A stretch of 64,000 nt of DNA from Parvibaculum sp963975745 (GCF_963975745.1 NZ_CAXBIB010000004.1:124001-188000); one strand, 5' to 3'. Counted from the first letter of the stretch, positions 20,181-28,723 are shown. Numbers and translations are program-made. Notes: generated by a model not told the origin, from the letters alone.

Positions 20181-21597
20181 TTTTCCCTTCGATCCGGCCG
20201 ACATCGCCGCCCGCCCCGGCCCACGCTACAAGGCCATCGCCGACGCGCTGAGCGACGCCGTGAAGACGCGGACGGCCGCGCCAGGCACCCGGCTGCCGCC
20301 GCTACGCGACCTTGCCTATGCGCTGGGTGTAACCGTGGGCACGGTCTCGCGCGCCTACGCCGTCGCAGCGCAACGCGGCGAAGTGTCGGGCGAAGTCGGA
20401 CGCGGCACCTATGTGCGCGACCGCAATGCGCGAAGCGGACCGGGGGCTGGTGCGACGGTGTTCCACGCGGTTCCCGATGCGATGCTGGCAGCGATGAAGG
20501 CGGCCCTTCCCGCGCCTGTCGGCCAGACGGAAATTCTCGGCGCAGCGATGCGGCACCTGCTCGACATGCTGCCGGACATGCCTGGCCGCTCGCCTTTCAA
20601 CAGCTACCCGCCCGTCGGCGGTACACCGCATCAGCGGATGATGGCCGCAAAATGGATCGCGCATGGCGCCTTCGCGCCTGACGCCGAAGAACTGATCATC
20701 TGTTCGGGGACGCAACAGGCGATCCTGACAGCAGTCCTCGGCACGACAGAACCGGGCGACACGATCCTGACCGAAGCCCTGACCTACACGGCGATGGTGA
20801 ACCAGGCGGCGTCGGTGGGACGGCGGGTCGCCGCGGTCGATATCGACGAGGAAGGCCTTGTGCCGCAAGCACTCGACCGCGCGGCCCGCGAGACGAGGGC
20901 AAGAGCCGTCTTCGTTGTGCCAACCCTGCACAATCCGACCAGCGCCATCATGAGCGATCAGCGGCGGCGCGACATCGCCGACGTCGCGCGGACACACGGC
21001 CTCGCGATCATCGAGGACGACATCTATGGCAAGCTGGTGGACGATCGGCCACCGACCATCGCCGGCTTCTATCCGGAAGGCACATGGTATGCGGCAAGCC
21101 TTGCCAAGACCGTGGCCTGCGGGCTGCGTATCGGTTTTCTGAAGCCGCCGGCCACGCAACTCGAGCGCGCCCGTGCGATTCAATATGGGTTCGGTCAGAC
21201 CGTGCCGCCGTTGATGGCCGAGCTTGCCGCCATGCTGATCGAAAGCGGCGATGCCGACACGCTCACGCGGCGTCAGATCGAGGAAACACACGCGCGCCAC
21301 GCAATGCTGCGCAAGGCGCTTCCGCACCGCAACGTCGCAACCCGCGACACTGCGCCCTATGCCTGGCTCACGCTGCCCGAGGCATGGCGTTCCCATGCCT
21401 TCGCCGAGGCCGCAAGGACACGTGGCGTCGCACTGGCCGCCGGCGAGGATTTCATGGTGGGCCCGACCGACCGCGCCTCGCGCCATGTGCGCCTGGCCCT
21501 CGGACAGCCGCAAACACGCATGGAACTTGCCACGGGTCTTTCGATCGTCGCCGACCTGCTGGCATCCGGGCCGATGTCGAGCCCGCTAGTCGCGTGA
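20173..21597 (+). CDS. MocR-type transcriptional regulator (GntR winged helix fused to aminotransferase domain)
   Basis: The 474-residue protein has an N-terminal GntR-type winged helix (RYKAIADALSDAV, GTRLPPLRDLAYALGVTVGTVSRAYAVAAQRGEV, about residues 15-75) and a fold-type I aminotransferase domain from about residue 105. The latter shows FIVPTLHNPTSA-like and EDDIYGKLVDD blocks, and the PLP-lysine region TWYAASLAKTVACGLRIGFL. This is the MocR/PdxR layout, in which PLP or an adduct controls DNA binding. The ATG at 20173 is chosen because the family sequence begins there, although no clear Shine-Dalgarno precedes it. It probably controls the divergent phzF-exporter pair. Confidence 0.9.
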   Translation: MTIFPFDPADIAARPGPRYKAIADALSDAVKTRTAAPGTRLPPLRDLAYALGVTVGTVSRAYAVAAQRGEVSGEVGRGTYVRDRNARSGPGAGATVFHAVPDAMLAAMKAALPAPVGQTEILGAAMRHLLDMLPDMPGRSPFNSYPPVGGTPHQRMMAAKWIAHGAFAPDAEELIICSGTQQAILTAVLGTTEPGDTILTEALTYTAMVNQAASVGRRVAAVDIDEEGLVPQALDRAARETRARAVFVVPTLHNPTSAIMSDQRRRDIADVARTHGLAIIEDDIYGKLVDDRPPTIAGFYPEGTWYAASLAKTVACGLRIGFLKPPATQLERARAIQYGFGQTVPPLMAELAAMLIESGDADTLTRRQIEETHARHAMLRKALPHRNVATRDTAPYAWLTLPEAWRSHAFAEAARTRGVALAAGEDFMVGPTDRASRHVRLALGQPQTRMELATGLSIVADLLASGPMSSPLVA

Positions 21598-22410
21598 CGG
21601 GCTGTCGCCGCCGACGGACGCCAGAAAATTGAGCGGCCCATGCCCCTTGCCGAAACCGGGCGCGGTGCGGATCGCCTCATGCACATAGTCGCGCGCCGTG
21701 GCGACGGCCGCCGTGAGTTCGACGCCCTGTGCCAGAAGCGCGGCGACGGCAGAGGCAAGCGTGCAGCCCGTGCCATGCGTGTGGCGCGTGTCGATGCGCG
21801 GTGAAGAAAACGTCTGCATCGTCTCCTGCGTCGCCAGCACATCGAACAGCGTCGAGCCTTCGAGATGCCCGCCCTTGAGCAGCACCGCTTCGCAGCCGAG
21901 GCCGAGCAGCGCGTCGGCCGCGGCCTTCTGGCTGTCAAGATCGACGATCTTTCGTCCTGTCAGCGCTTCGGCTTCCGGTACATTGGGGGTGACGAGCGTC
22001 GCCAGCGGTATCAGCACCTCTTTCAGAGCGGTAACCGCTGACCCCTCAAGAAGCGATGCGCCGCCCTTGGCCACCATGACGGGATCGACAACGAAGAACG
22101 GAATCTCCGGATGTTCTTCTAGCGCCGCGGCAACCGCTTCAACGATCTCGGCGCTGTGGAGCATGCCGGTCTTCACGGCGTCTGCGCCGATATCGTCGAG
22201 AACAGCCTTCATCTGTCCCCGCACGATCTCGACCGGCACCTCATGGATACCGTGAACACCAAGTGTGTTCTGTACCGTAATGGCCGTAATCGCCGTCATG
22301 GCGAAGCCGCCCATCGCTGTGGCCGCCTTGATGTCGGCCTGAATACCTGCGCCGCCGCCCGAATCCGAACCGGCAACGATGAGCAGGCGGCCTTGCAGCA
22401 ATGTATTCAT
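21586..22410 (-). CDS. thiD: Hydroxymethylpyrimidine / phosphomethylpyrimidine kinase
   Basis: ThiD phosphorylates HMP and HMP phosphate to the diphosphate used by ThiE. The 274-residue protein has the ribokinase-fold start IAGSDSGGGAGIQADIKA, the ADTVKTGML-type block (GADAVKTGMLHSAEIV), DPVMVAKGG, and the C-terminal HTHGTGCTLASAVAALLAQG anion-hole motif. The ATG at 22410 (MNTLLQG) is preferred over a longer frame that overlaps glmM. It is 31 bp downstream of glmM on the same strand; the stop overlaps the end of the convergent MocR gene by 12 bp. Confidence 0.95.
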   Translation of the reverse strand: MNTLLQGRLLIVAGSDSGGGAGIQADIKAATAMGGFAMTAITAITVQNTLGVHGIHEVPVEIVRGQMKAVLDDIGADAVKTGMLHSAEIVEAVAAALEEHPEIPFFVVDPVMVAKGGASLLEGSAVTALKEVLIPLATLVTPNVPEAEALTGRKIVDLDSQKAAADALLGLGCEAVLLKGGHLEGSTLFDVLATQETMQTFSSPRIDTRHTHGTGCTLASAVAALLAQGVELTAAVATARDYVHEAIRTAPGFGKGHGPLNFLASVGGDSPSRD

Positions 22411-22440
22411 GAAGAACCGTTCCGGGAGCCGGGATGCCAA

Positions 22441-23787
22441 TCAGGCGGCATTGTGCTCGATCGCCGAGACAATGTCGTTGACGACCGCCTTGACCAGTCC
22501 GGCATCGTCGCCCTCGCCCATGACGCGGATCAGGGGTTCGGTGCCCGACTTGCGAATGACGAGACGTCCGGCCTTGCCGAGACGCGCCTCGCCCTCACGG
22601 ATCGCCTCCTCGACCGCCTTCTCACGCAACGGCTCGCCATGCCTGAAGCGGACATTCTTGAGAAGCTGCGGCAGTGGATCGAAGAGATGACAGAGCTCGC
22701 TGACAGGCTTGTTACCGCTTTTCAGCACCGAAAGAACCTGCAAGGCAGCTATGAGTCCATCGCCGGTGGTCGAGAAGTCCTTCAGGACGATATGTCCGGA
22801 TTGTTCGCCACCGACATTGTAGCCATGCTCGCGCATGTACTCGACGACATACCTGTCCCCGACCTGGGTACGCACGAGCCCCAACCCCAGTGAATCGAGA
22901 TAACGCTCAAGCCCCAGATTCGACATCACCGTCGCGACGACACCCGGCGCCGACAGCGTTCCCATTTCTTTCCAGTGGCAGGCAATCAGACCCATGATCT
23001 GGTCGCCGTCGACGATCCTGCCATTCTCGTCGGCGACAATCAGCCGATCCGCATCGCCATCAAGTGCAATGCCGATATCCGCGCGGCGTTCGCGTACTGC
23101 TGCACACATGCGCTCCGGCGCCGTCGAGCCGCAATCTTCGTTGATGTTGAACCCGTTCGGATCGGTGCCGACCTGCACGACTTCGGCGCCGAGTTCCCAC
23201 AACACGGCAGGCGCGACCTTGTAGGCCGCGCCATTGGCACAATCGACAACGACGCGCAGCCCTTCGAGCGTCTGCTGCTTGGGAAAGGTGTGCTTCACAT
23301 GTTCGATGTAGCGGGCCTGCGCGTCTTCGATGCGCTTGGCACGGCCGAGATCGCGCGAACCGGCCAGATTGTCGGCCAGACCATTGTCCATGTGATGCTC
23401 GATCGCAAGCTCGACCTCGTCGGACAACTTGAAGCCGTCGGGCCCGAAGAGCTTGATGCCATTATCCTCGAAGGAATTATGTGACGCTGAAATCATCACG
23501 CCGAGATCGGCACGCAGCGACCGCGTCAGCATTGCAACCGCAGGCGTCGGCAGCGGACCGAACAGAAAGACATCCATGCCCATCGACGTGAAACCGGCCG
23601 TGAGCGCGGGCTCGATCATGTAGCCGGACAACCGCGTGTCCTTGCCGATCACCACACGATGACGATGGTCGCCGCGCCGGAAGACACGCCCCGCCGCCAT
23701 GCCGACACGCAGCGCGGTTTCCGCCGTCATATGACCGGTATTCGCCTTGCCGCGAATACCATCGGTACCGAAATATTTGCGCGACAT
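22441..23787 (-). CDS. glmM: Phosphoglucosamine mutase
   Basis: GlmM converts glucosamine-6-phosphate to glucosamine-1-phosphate on the way to UDP-N-acetylglucosamine and the cell wall. The 448-residue protein has the start KYFGTDGIRGKAN, the phosphoserine loop VMISASHNSFEDNGIKLFG (Ser near residue 101-103), the metal loop ALDGDADRLIVAD, and the terminal phosphate-binding RKSGTEPLIRVMGEG. The ATG at 23787 (MSRKYFGTDG) is the family start. It lies 151 bp downstream of folP on the same strand. In related genomes ftsH lies just upstream; here it is 24 kb away. Confidence 0.97.
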   Translation of the reverse strand: MSRKYFGTDGIRGKANTGHMTAETALRVGMAAGRVFRRGDHRHRVVIGKDTRLSGYMIEPALTAGFTSMGMDVFLFGPLPTPAVAMLTRSLRADLGVMISASHNSFEDNGIKLFGPDGFKLSDEVELAIEHHMDNGLADNLAGSRDLGRAKRIEDAQARYIEHVKHTFPKQQTLEGLRVVVDCANGAAYKVAPAVLWELGAEVVQVGTDPNGFNINEDCGSTAPERMCAAVRERRADIGIALDGDADRLIVADENGRIVDGDQIMGLIACHWKEMGTLSAPGVVATVMSNLGLERYLDSLGLGLVRTQVGDRYVVEYMREHGYNVGGEQSGHIVLKDFSTTGDGLIAALQVLSVLKSGNKPVSELCHLFDPLPQLLKNVRFRHGEPLREKAVEEAIREGEARLGKAGRLVIRKSGTEPLIRVMGEGDDAGLVKAVVNDIVSAIEHNAA

Positions 23788-23937
23788 GAATCGAGCGGTC
23801 CTTGCGCCTTGTCTTGTCATTCCGGCCTGCCAGCGCCCCCCCATTCGGACCCCGGCCGCCCCTGAGCCACAAAGCCTACGGGGTGAATATTAGAATTCTA
23901 TGAGGCCTTTGCAGTTAACGTTTTCTTGCCAAATCTT

Positions 23938-24762
23938 TCAGCGGTGACGCATCAAGGCGGCGTGAACGGCCAAGGCATCGGTCAGAGGTTGCGGCTCATG
24001 CGTGCGGATGTAGTCCGCGCCGCCGATGGACGCAAGCAATTCGGCCGCCAGGCTCGCCGCCCCTGCCTCTTGAGGCGAACGCCCCGTAACGGTCCGCAGG
24101 AAGGACTTTCGCGATACGGAGATCAGAACCGGCAAGGAAAAGCGGGCTTTCAACTCACCCAGCCGCGCCAGCACCTCGAACGAGGTCTCCGGTGTCGGCC
24201 CGAGGAAGAAACCCATACCGGGATCGAGAATCAGGCGCTCGCGGGCAATGCCCGCCACTTTCAGACGCTCGATCCGTGCCTCGAAAAAGCGACTGATGCG
24301 ATCAAAAATATCACCTTGCGGCGCTTGCCGCCGATCTGCATTGCCGCGCCCCTGGATCGAATGCATGACGATCAGGTTCGCGTCGGAGGCAGCGAGCGCC
24401 GGATAGATGCTCGGCTCATCGAACCCCTGAATATCGTTCAGATAGCGCGCACCATGCGCAAGCGCATACGCTTGCGTCGATGCAAGAAAGCTGTCGACCG
24501 ATACGGACATGCCTTCGGCCACCAAAGCCTCCATGACCGGCACAAGACGCCGCATTTCCTCCTCCGGCGAGACCGGCGACGCATCAGGATTGGACGACGC
24601 CGGACCGAGGTCGACAATATGCGCCCCTTCCGCCACCAGCTTCCGGGCATGCGCAATGGCGGCATCGGCCGAAAAATACCGGCCTCCGTCAGAGAAGGAG
24701 TCCGGCGTGATGTTGACGATTCCGAGAATGCGCGGCCCGGATACCGTGAAAGTTTCTGTCAT
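23938..24762 (-). CDS. folP: Dihydropteroate synthase
   Basis: FolP condenses p-aminobenzoate with dihydropterin pyrophosphate to dihydropteroate, and is the sulfonamide target. The 274-residue protein has IMGIVNITPDSFSDGG in the form ILGIVNITPDSFSDGG near residue 13, then GAHIVDLGPASSNPDA, SVDSFLASTQAYAL, LILDPGMGFFLGPT, and ISVSRKSFL, all family hallmarks. The pterin-loop normally reads DIGGESTRP; here it is DLGPASSNP, a deviation that could affect pABA or sulfonamide binding. Its ATG overlaps the stop of a TetR-family gene by 4 bp, so the two should be translationally coupled. Confidence 0.95.
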   Translation of the reverse strand: MTETFTVSGPRILGIVNITPDSFSDGGRYFSADAAIAHARKLVAEGAHIVDLGPASSNPDASPVSPEEEMRRLVPVMEALVAEGMSVSVDSFLASTQAYALAHGARYLNDIQGFDEPSIYPALAASDANLIVMHSIQGRGNADRRQAPQGDIFDRISRFFEARIERLKVAGIARERLILDPGMGFFLGPTPETSFEVLARLGELKARFSLPVLISVSRKSFLRTVTGRSPQEAGAASLAAELLASIGGADYIRTHEPQPLTDALAVHAALMRHR

Positions 24763-25394
24763 GTCAGGCTGCGATGAACAGCCGTATCCATGCCGATGCC
24801 CATGACACCACGCACAAGCTGGTCGATGACCTTGTCGAGCTGATCGTGCGACACGCCGGCAAACTGCATCAGCGCAACCGTGTGCCCACCACCGATATAG
24901 ATACGGGCGGCGGCCGACTCATCGAGACGGTCTGACAGCAATCCCTCCTTCTTGCCGCGTTCAAACACGCGGCGCGCCGCCGCATGCAGACGGTCGAGAA
25001 CCTCGAGGTAGCGCGCCCAGGTTGTTGCGTCGACGCCGGTACTCCAGTCAAGCCAGACCTTGATCAAATCCGGGCGGCGCTCGGAATCGGCGGCAAAGCC
25101 CTGCGCAAGGCCCACGAGAACATCATAGACCGGCTTGTCGGCACCCAGAAAATCTGCGGCGATGTTGTCGAGATAGGCCTCGACTTCGCCCAGCGTCGCC
25201 TCGACGAGATCGTCGCGGGTCCGGAAATAGGAATAGACGGCCGAGACGGAAACGCACGCCCGCTCCGCCACATGAGAATGGGTTGCGCGCGCAATGCCGT
25301 GCTCGGCGAAGGCCGCCAGCGCGCAATGCAGCAACTGGGCCCGTCGGGCGCGCGGCGGCATGCGCGTGCGCAATGCCTTTGTGGCAATGGTCAT
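24759..25394 (-). CDS. TetR-family transcriptional regulator
   Basis: The 211-residue protein has an N-terminal TetR helix-turn-helix (RRAQLLHCALAAFAEHGIARATHSHVAERACVSVSAVYSYFRTRDDLVEA, about residues 15-63) and a helical ligand domain. The ATG at 25394 (MTIATKALRTRM) is chosen over one 18 bp upstream. It is divergent from the first CYP153 gene across about 200 bp that contain a promoter and several CAATA/TATTG dyads, so it most likely represses the P450 operon in response to a hydrophobic ligand. Unusually it also overlaps folP, tying it to a housekeeping operon. The inducer is unknown. Confidence 0.88.
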   Translation of the reverse strand: MTIATKALRTRMPPRARRAQLLHCALAAFAEHGIARATHSHVAERACVSVSAVYSYFRTRDDLVEATLGEVEAYLDNIAADFLGADKPVYDVLVGLAQGFAADSERRPDLIKVWLDWSTGVDATTWARYLEVLDRLHAAARRVFERGKKEGLLSDRLDESAAARIYIGGGHTVALMQFAGVSHDQLDKVIDQLVRGVMGIGMDTAVHRSLT

Positions 25395-25518
25395 ATCGGC
25401 AGGCCTCTTCAATCCGATCGATCCGTCAAGATTTACAACTATACACCTCCGGCCTCCTCCACCTCACCATCCCTCGTCAAAAAGCACGGAAAACAGCCAA
25501 AATCGTGTGATTCATTCC

Positions 25519-25562
25519 CTATTGACCACAAACACAATAGTTATTGATAATATACTCAATAG
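25519..25562 (+). promoter_or_regulatory. Promoter and dyad operator of the first CYP153 gene
   Basis: TTGACC (25522-25527) and GATAAT (25546-25551) form a sigma-70-like promoter with an 18-bp spacer. CTATTGA at 25519-25525 and TCAATAG at 25556-25562 bracket it as a long-spaced inverted repeat, and the inner CAATAGTTATTG (25535-25546) is a second dyad between the two boxes. The layout fits repression by the divergent TetR protein; that partnership is inferred. Confidence 0.6.
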
Positions 25563-25593
25563 AGGAAGGTACCGAAATCCGGAGGAGGACACC

Positions 25594-26856
25594 ATGACCA
25601 CCGACACGCTGCAGCGGACCGGCGACCCCGATGCGCTCCCACTCGACAAGATCGATGTCAGCAATCCCGAACTGTTCGAGCACGATCTGGCCGGCGCCTA
25701 TTTCCGGCGTCTGCGCCGGGAAGACCCCGTGCACTACTGCGCCGAAAGCGCCTACGGCCCCTACTGGTCGATCACCAGGTACAACGACATCATGGCCGTG
25801 GACACCAATCATCAGGTGTTCTCGTCCGAAGCGGGCCTCGGCGGCATTGTCATCGATGACAACATCCAGAAGGGTGGCGGTGACGAGGGACTGGATCTGC
25901 CGAATTTCATTGCAATGGATCCGCCTCGCCACGATGAGCAGCGCAAGGCGGTAAGCCCCATCGTGGCGCCGGCCAATCTGGCACGCATGGAGGAGACGAT
26001 CCGGGGCCGCACCGCCGGTATTCTCGACAGCCTGCCCGTGGGTGAAACATTCGACTGGGTCGATCGGGTTTCAATCGAACTCACTACCCAGATGCTCGCC
26101 ACACTCTTCGACTTTCCCTTTGACGACCGCCGCAAGCTCACGCGCTGGTCGGACGTCACGACAGCCGAGCCCGGCGGCGGGATCATCGATTCCTGGTCGC
26201 AGCGCAGATCCGAACTTATGGACTGTGCGCTCTATTTCCAGAATCTCTGGAACGAACGCGTGAATGCCGATCCGAAATCCGACCTGATCTCAATGCTCGC
26301 ACATTCGCCGGCAACGCGTCACATGACCCCGGAGGAGTATCTCGGCAATGTGCTGCTGCTGATCGTTGGCGGCAACGACACCACGCGGAACTCGATGTCG
26401 GGCGGTGTCGTGGCCCTCAATTGCTTTCCCGGTGAATATGAAAAGCTGCGGCGCAACCCTGACCTTATCGAAAGCATGGTTTCGGAAATCATCCGTTGGC
26501 AGACGCCGCTTGCGCATATGCGGCGCACGGCAATCGCCGACACGGAACTGGGCGGAAAGAAGATCCGCAAGGGCGACAAGGTCGTGATGTGGTATTTCTC
26601 CGGAAACCGTGACGATGAAGTCATCGAACGACCGGATGATTTTATCATCGATCGCGCCCGTCCGCGCCAGCACCTCTCTTTCGGATTCGGTATTCACCGC
26701 TGTGTCGGCAACCGACTCGCGGAAATGCAGTTGCGCATTCTCTGGGAGGAAATCATGGCGCGATTCAGCAATGTCGAGATGATGGCCGAGCCGACGCGCG
26801 TCCGCTCGAATTTCGTCCGTGGCTACGCCTCGTTGCCCGTGCGCCTGCACGCCTGA
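25594..26856 (+). CDS. CYP153-type cytochrome P450 alkane hydroxylase, copy A
   Basis: This 420-residue soluble P450 belongs to the CYP153-like class, which hydroxylates the terminal carbon of medium-chain alkanes, cycloalkanes and similar compounds using electrons from a ferredoxin. It shows the oxygen-activating I-helix GGNDTTRNSM near residue 268-277, the ExxR motif (SEIIRWQTP), and the heme loop FGFGIHRCVGNRLAEMQ with Cys370 as ligand. The long shared blocks DKIDVSNPELF, EDPVHYCAESAYGPYWSIT and the tail VRSNFVRGYASLPVRLHA recur in the second copy at 27397. The ATG at 25594 has GGAGGAGG upstream. A [2Fe-2S] ferredoxin gene follows after 18 bp. No ferredoxin reductase is in the window. Confidence 0.92.
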   Translation: MTTDTLQRTGDPDALPLDKIDVSNPELFEHDLAGAYFRRLRREDPVHYCAESAYGPYWSITRYNDIMAVDTNHQVFSSEAGLGGIVIDDNIQKGGGDEGLDLPNFIAMDPPRHDEQRKAVSPIVAPANLARMEETIRGRTAGILDSLPVGETFDWVDRVSIELTTQMLATLFDFPFDDRRKLTRWSDVTTAEPGGGIIDSWSQRRSELMDCALYFQNLWNERVNADPKSDLISMLAHSPATRHMTPEEYLGNVLLLIVGGNDTTRNSMSGGVVALNCFPGEYEKLRRNPDLIESMVSEIIRWQTPLAHMRRTAIADTELGGKKIRKGDKVVMWYFSGNRDDEVIERPDDFIIDRARPRQHLSFGFGIHRCVGNRLAEMQLRILWEEIMARFSNVEMMAEPTRVRSNFVRGYASLPVRLHA

Positions 26857-26874
26857 AAAGAAAGGACGCCCAGC

Positions 26875-27198
26875 ATGACGCAGATCAGATACATAGAAGC
26901 GAACGGCACTGAATACACGGTGGAGGCCGAGAACGGCGTTTCGGCCATGGAAGCAGCCGTGAAACACGGCGTGCCGGGTATTGACGGCGATTGCGGCGGC
27001 GCAGCCGCATGCGCAACATGCCACGTCTATGTCGATACGGACTGGATTGCGAAGACCGGACCGGCTGCCGAGGGACTCGAGAAAAGCATGCTCGAGTTTG
27101 CGGAGGATGTGCAGGAAAACAGCCGCCTCGCCTGTCAGATCACGATTGCAGACGATCTTGATGGATTGGCGCTGAGACTGCCCGAAAAGCAGCATTGA
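26875..27198 (+). CDS. [2Fe-2S] ferredoxin, redox partner of the P450s
   Basis: A 107-residue adrenodoxin/putidaredoxin-type ferredoxin. The cluster cysteines are visible as Cys40-x5-Cys46-x2-Cys49 (GDCGGAAACATCHVYV) and Cys87 (SRLACQI). It would pass single electrons from an NAD(P)H-dependent ferredoxin reductase to the P450 encoded 18 bp upstream, with which it should be co-transcribed. A strong terminator follows, so the second P450 gene is not part of this transcript but probably uses the same ferredoxin. Confidence 0.95.
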   Translation: MTQIRYIEANGTEYTVEAENGVSAMEAAVKHGVPGIDGDCGGAAACATCHVYVDTDWIAKTGPAAEGLEKSMLEFAEDVQENSRLACQITIADDLDGLALRLPEKQH

Positions 27199-27216
27199 CC
27201 GATCCCGCGACAATGA

Positions 27217-27255
27217 AAAAGGGGAGGCTCGAAAGAGCCTCCCTTTCCATTTTTG
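27217..27255 (+). terminator. Terminator of the CYP153-ferredoxin operon
   Basis: GGGAGGCTC-GAAA-GAGCCTCCC gives a 9-bp stem extended by A/T pairs, followed by TTTCCATTTTTG. It is 20 bp after the ferredoxin stop. Confidence 0.9.
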
Positions 27256-27332
27256 TCCGCCTTTTTTCGTACCCCGCATAATCGACGGGCAGAATTCCGG
27301 CAAAAATACGTTGCATGGCTACGAGCCCCGTA

Positions 27333-27362
27333 TTGACATTCCGGCATCGGAACGGCGCTAAT
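27333..27362 (+). promoter_or_regulatory. Promoter with inverted repeat for the second CYP153 gene
   Basis: TTGACA (27333-27338) and GCTAAT (27357-27362) are 18 bp apart. Between the two boxes lies the inverted repeat TTCCG-GCAT-CGGAA (27339-27352), a typical place for a repressor site. It is unlike the CAATA-type dyads of the first CYP153 promoter, so the two P450 genes may answer to different regulators. Confidence 0.6.
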
Positions 27363-27396
27363 GGACCCAACAAGAAAAAGTCTGTGGGAGAGAGAA

Positions 27397-28650
27397 ATGA
27401 GCATTGCAACGCTTGATGTGAGTCCCGCCCAGTCCGTTCCCCTCGACAAGATCGATGTGAGCAACCCCGATCTCTTCGTGAACGACACCGTTGGCGACTA
27501 TTTCGCAAGACTGCGCAAGGAAGACCCCGTGCACTATTGCGCGGAAAGTGCCTACGGCCCTTACTGGTCGATCACCAAGTACAACGACATCATGGTGGTC
27601 GATACCAACCACAAGGTCTTCTCGTCGGAAGCGGGCGTCGGCGGCATCATCATCGACGACAACAATGTGCGCAGCGAAGGCCTGCCTCTACGCAGCTTCA
27701 TTACCATGGACCCGCCGGACCACGACGCGCAGCGCAAGACGGTGAGCCCCATCGTCGCGCCGAGCAATCTCATGGTGCTGGAGAAGACAATTCGCGAGCG
27801 GATGCAAAACATCCTCGACCGCCTGCCTGTCGGCGAGGAGTTCGACTGGGTGGACAACGTTTCCATCGAACTGACGACGCAGATGCTGGCAACGCTTTTC
27901 GACTTCCCCTTCGAGGAGCGCCGCAAGCTGACGCGCTGGTCCGACGTAACCACAGCAGAACCAGGCAGCGGCATCATCGACAGCTGGGAGCAGCGCACGA
28001 AGGAGCTTCAGGAATGCGCGGCGAGCTTCATGACCCTGTGGAACGAACGGGTCAATGAAAAAGAACCCCGCAACGATCTGATCTCGATGCTCGCCCATTC
28101 GCCGGCAACGCGGAACATGCCGCCGGAAGAATTCCTCGGCAATATTCTGCTGCTGATCGTGGGCGGCAACGACACCACGCGCAACTCGATGACAGGCAGT
28201 GTATTGGCGCTAAACCGCTTTCCGAAGGAATTCGAAAAGCTGAAAGCCAATCACGCTCTCATCGACAGCATGGTACCGGAAGTTATCCGCTGGCAGACGC
28301 CGCTCGCCCATATGCGTCGCACGGCGCTGGAAGACCATGAACTCGGCGGCAAGACGATCAAAAAGGGCGACAAGGTGGTGATGTGGTACCTCTCGGGCAA
28401 TCGCGACGAAGACGCGATCGAACGCCCGGAAGAACTCATCATCGACCGCGCCCGGCCACGTCAGCACCTCTCTTTCGGCTTCGGCGTCCATCGCTGTGTC
28501 GGCAACCGATTGGCCGAAATGCAGTTGAAGATTCTCTGGGAGGAAATCCTCACGCGCTTCTCTCATATCGAAGTGCTGAAGGAACCCGAGCGCGTCCGCT
28601 CGAACTTCGTGCGCGGCTACGCCTATATGCCGGTCCGCCTGCACGCCTGA
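27397..28650 (+). CDS. CYP153-type cytochrome P450 alkane hydroxylase, copy B
   Basis: The 417-residue product is a close paralogue of the P450 at 25594: the same I-helix GGNDTTRNSM, ExxR region PEVIRWQTPLAHMRRTA, and heme loop FGFGVHRCVGNRLAEMQ with Cys367. Differences cluster in the N-terminus and in the segment after IIIDDNN (the BC-loop region), where copy A has an extra stretch (KGGGDEG), which may alter chain-length preference. The ATG at 27397 (MSIATLDVS) has GGGAGAGAG upstream; an ATG at 27361 lies within the promoter and is rejected. It has its own promoter and terminator. Confidence 0.92.
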   Translation: MSIATLDVSPAQSVPLDKIDVSNPDLFVNDTVGDYFARLRKEDPVHYCAESAYGPYWSITKYNDIMVVDTNHKVFSSEAGVGGIIIDDNNVRSEGLPLRSFITMDPPDHDAQRKTVSPIVAPSNLMVLEKTIRERMQNILDRLPVGEEFDWVDNVSIELTTQMLATLFDFPFEERRKLTRWSDVTTAEPGSGIIDSWEQRTKELQECAASFMTLWNERVNEKEPRNDLISMLAHSPATRNMPPEEFLGNILLLIVGGNDTTRNSMTGSVLALNRFPKEFEKLKANHALIDSMVPEVIRWQTPLAHMRRTALEDHELGGKTIKKGDKVVMWYLSGNRDEDAIERPEELIIDRARPRQHLSFGFGVHRCVGNRLAEMQLKILWEEILTRFSHIEVLKEPERVRSNFVRGYAYMPVRLHA

Positions 28651-28723
28651 CGCGAATCCAAGGCGGAAACAAAGAAAGGGAGGCCGGAGCCCAGCCCCTA
28701 AGCTAAATGTTGATTCGACGGAG

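Noticed and set aside
27339..27352. Possible link between the copy B promoter repeat (TTCCG-GCAT-CGGAA) and the DUF433 operator (ATTCCGA-CACA-TCGGAAT)
   Set aside because: The half-sites share TTCCG but the spacing from TTCCG to CGGAA differs (4 against 6 bp), so the same protein is unlikely to bind both.
27361..27396. Earlier ATG for the second CYP153 gene
   Set aside because: It overlaps the -10 box of the promoter, has no Shine-Dalgarno, and would add residues absent in copy A; the ATG at 27397 has a good ribosome site.
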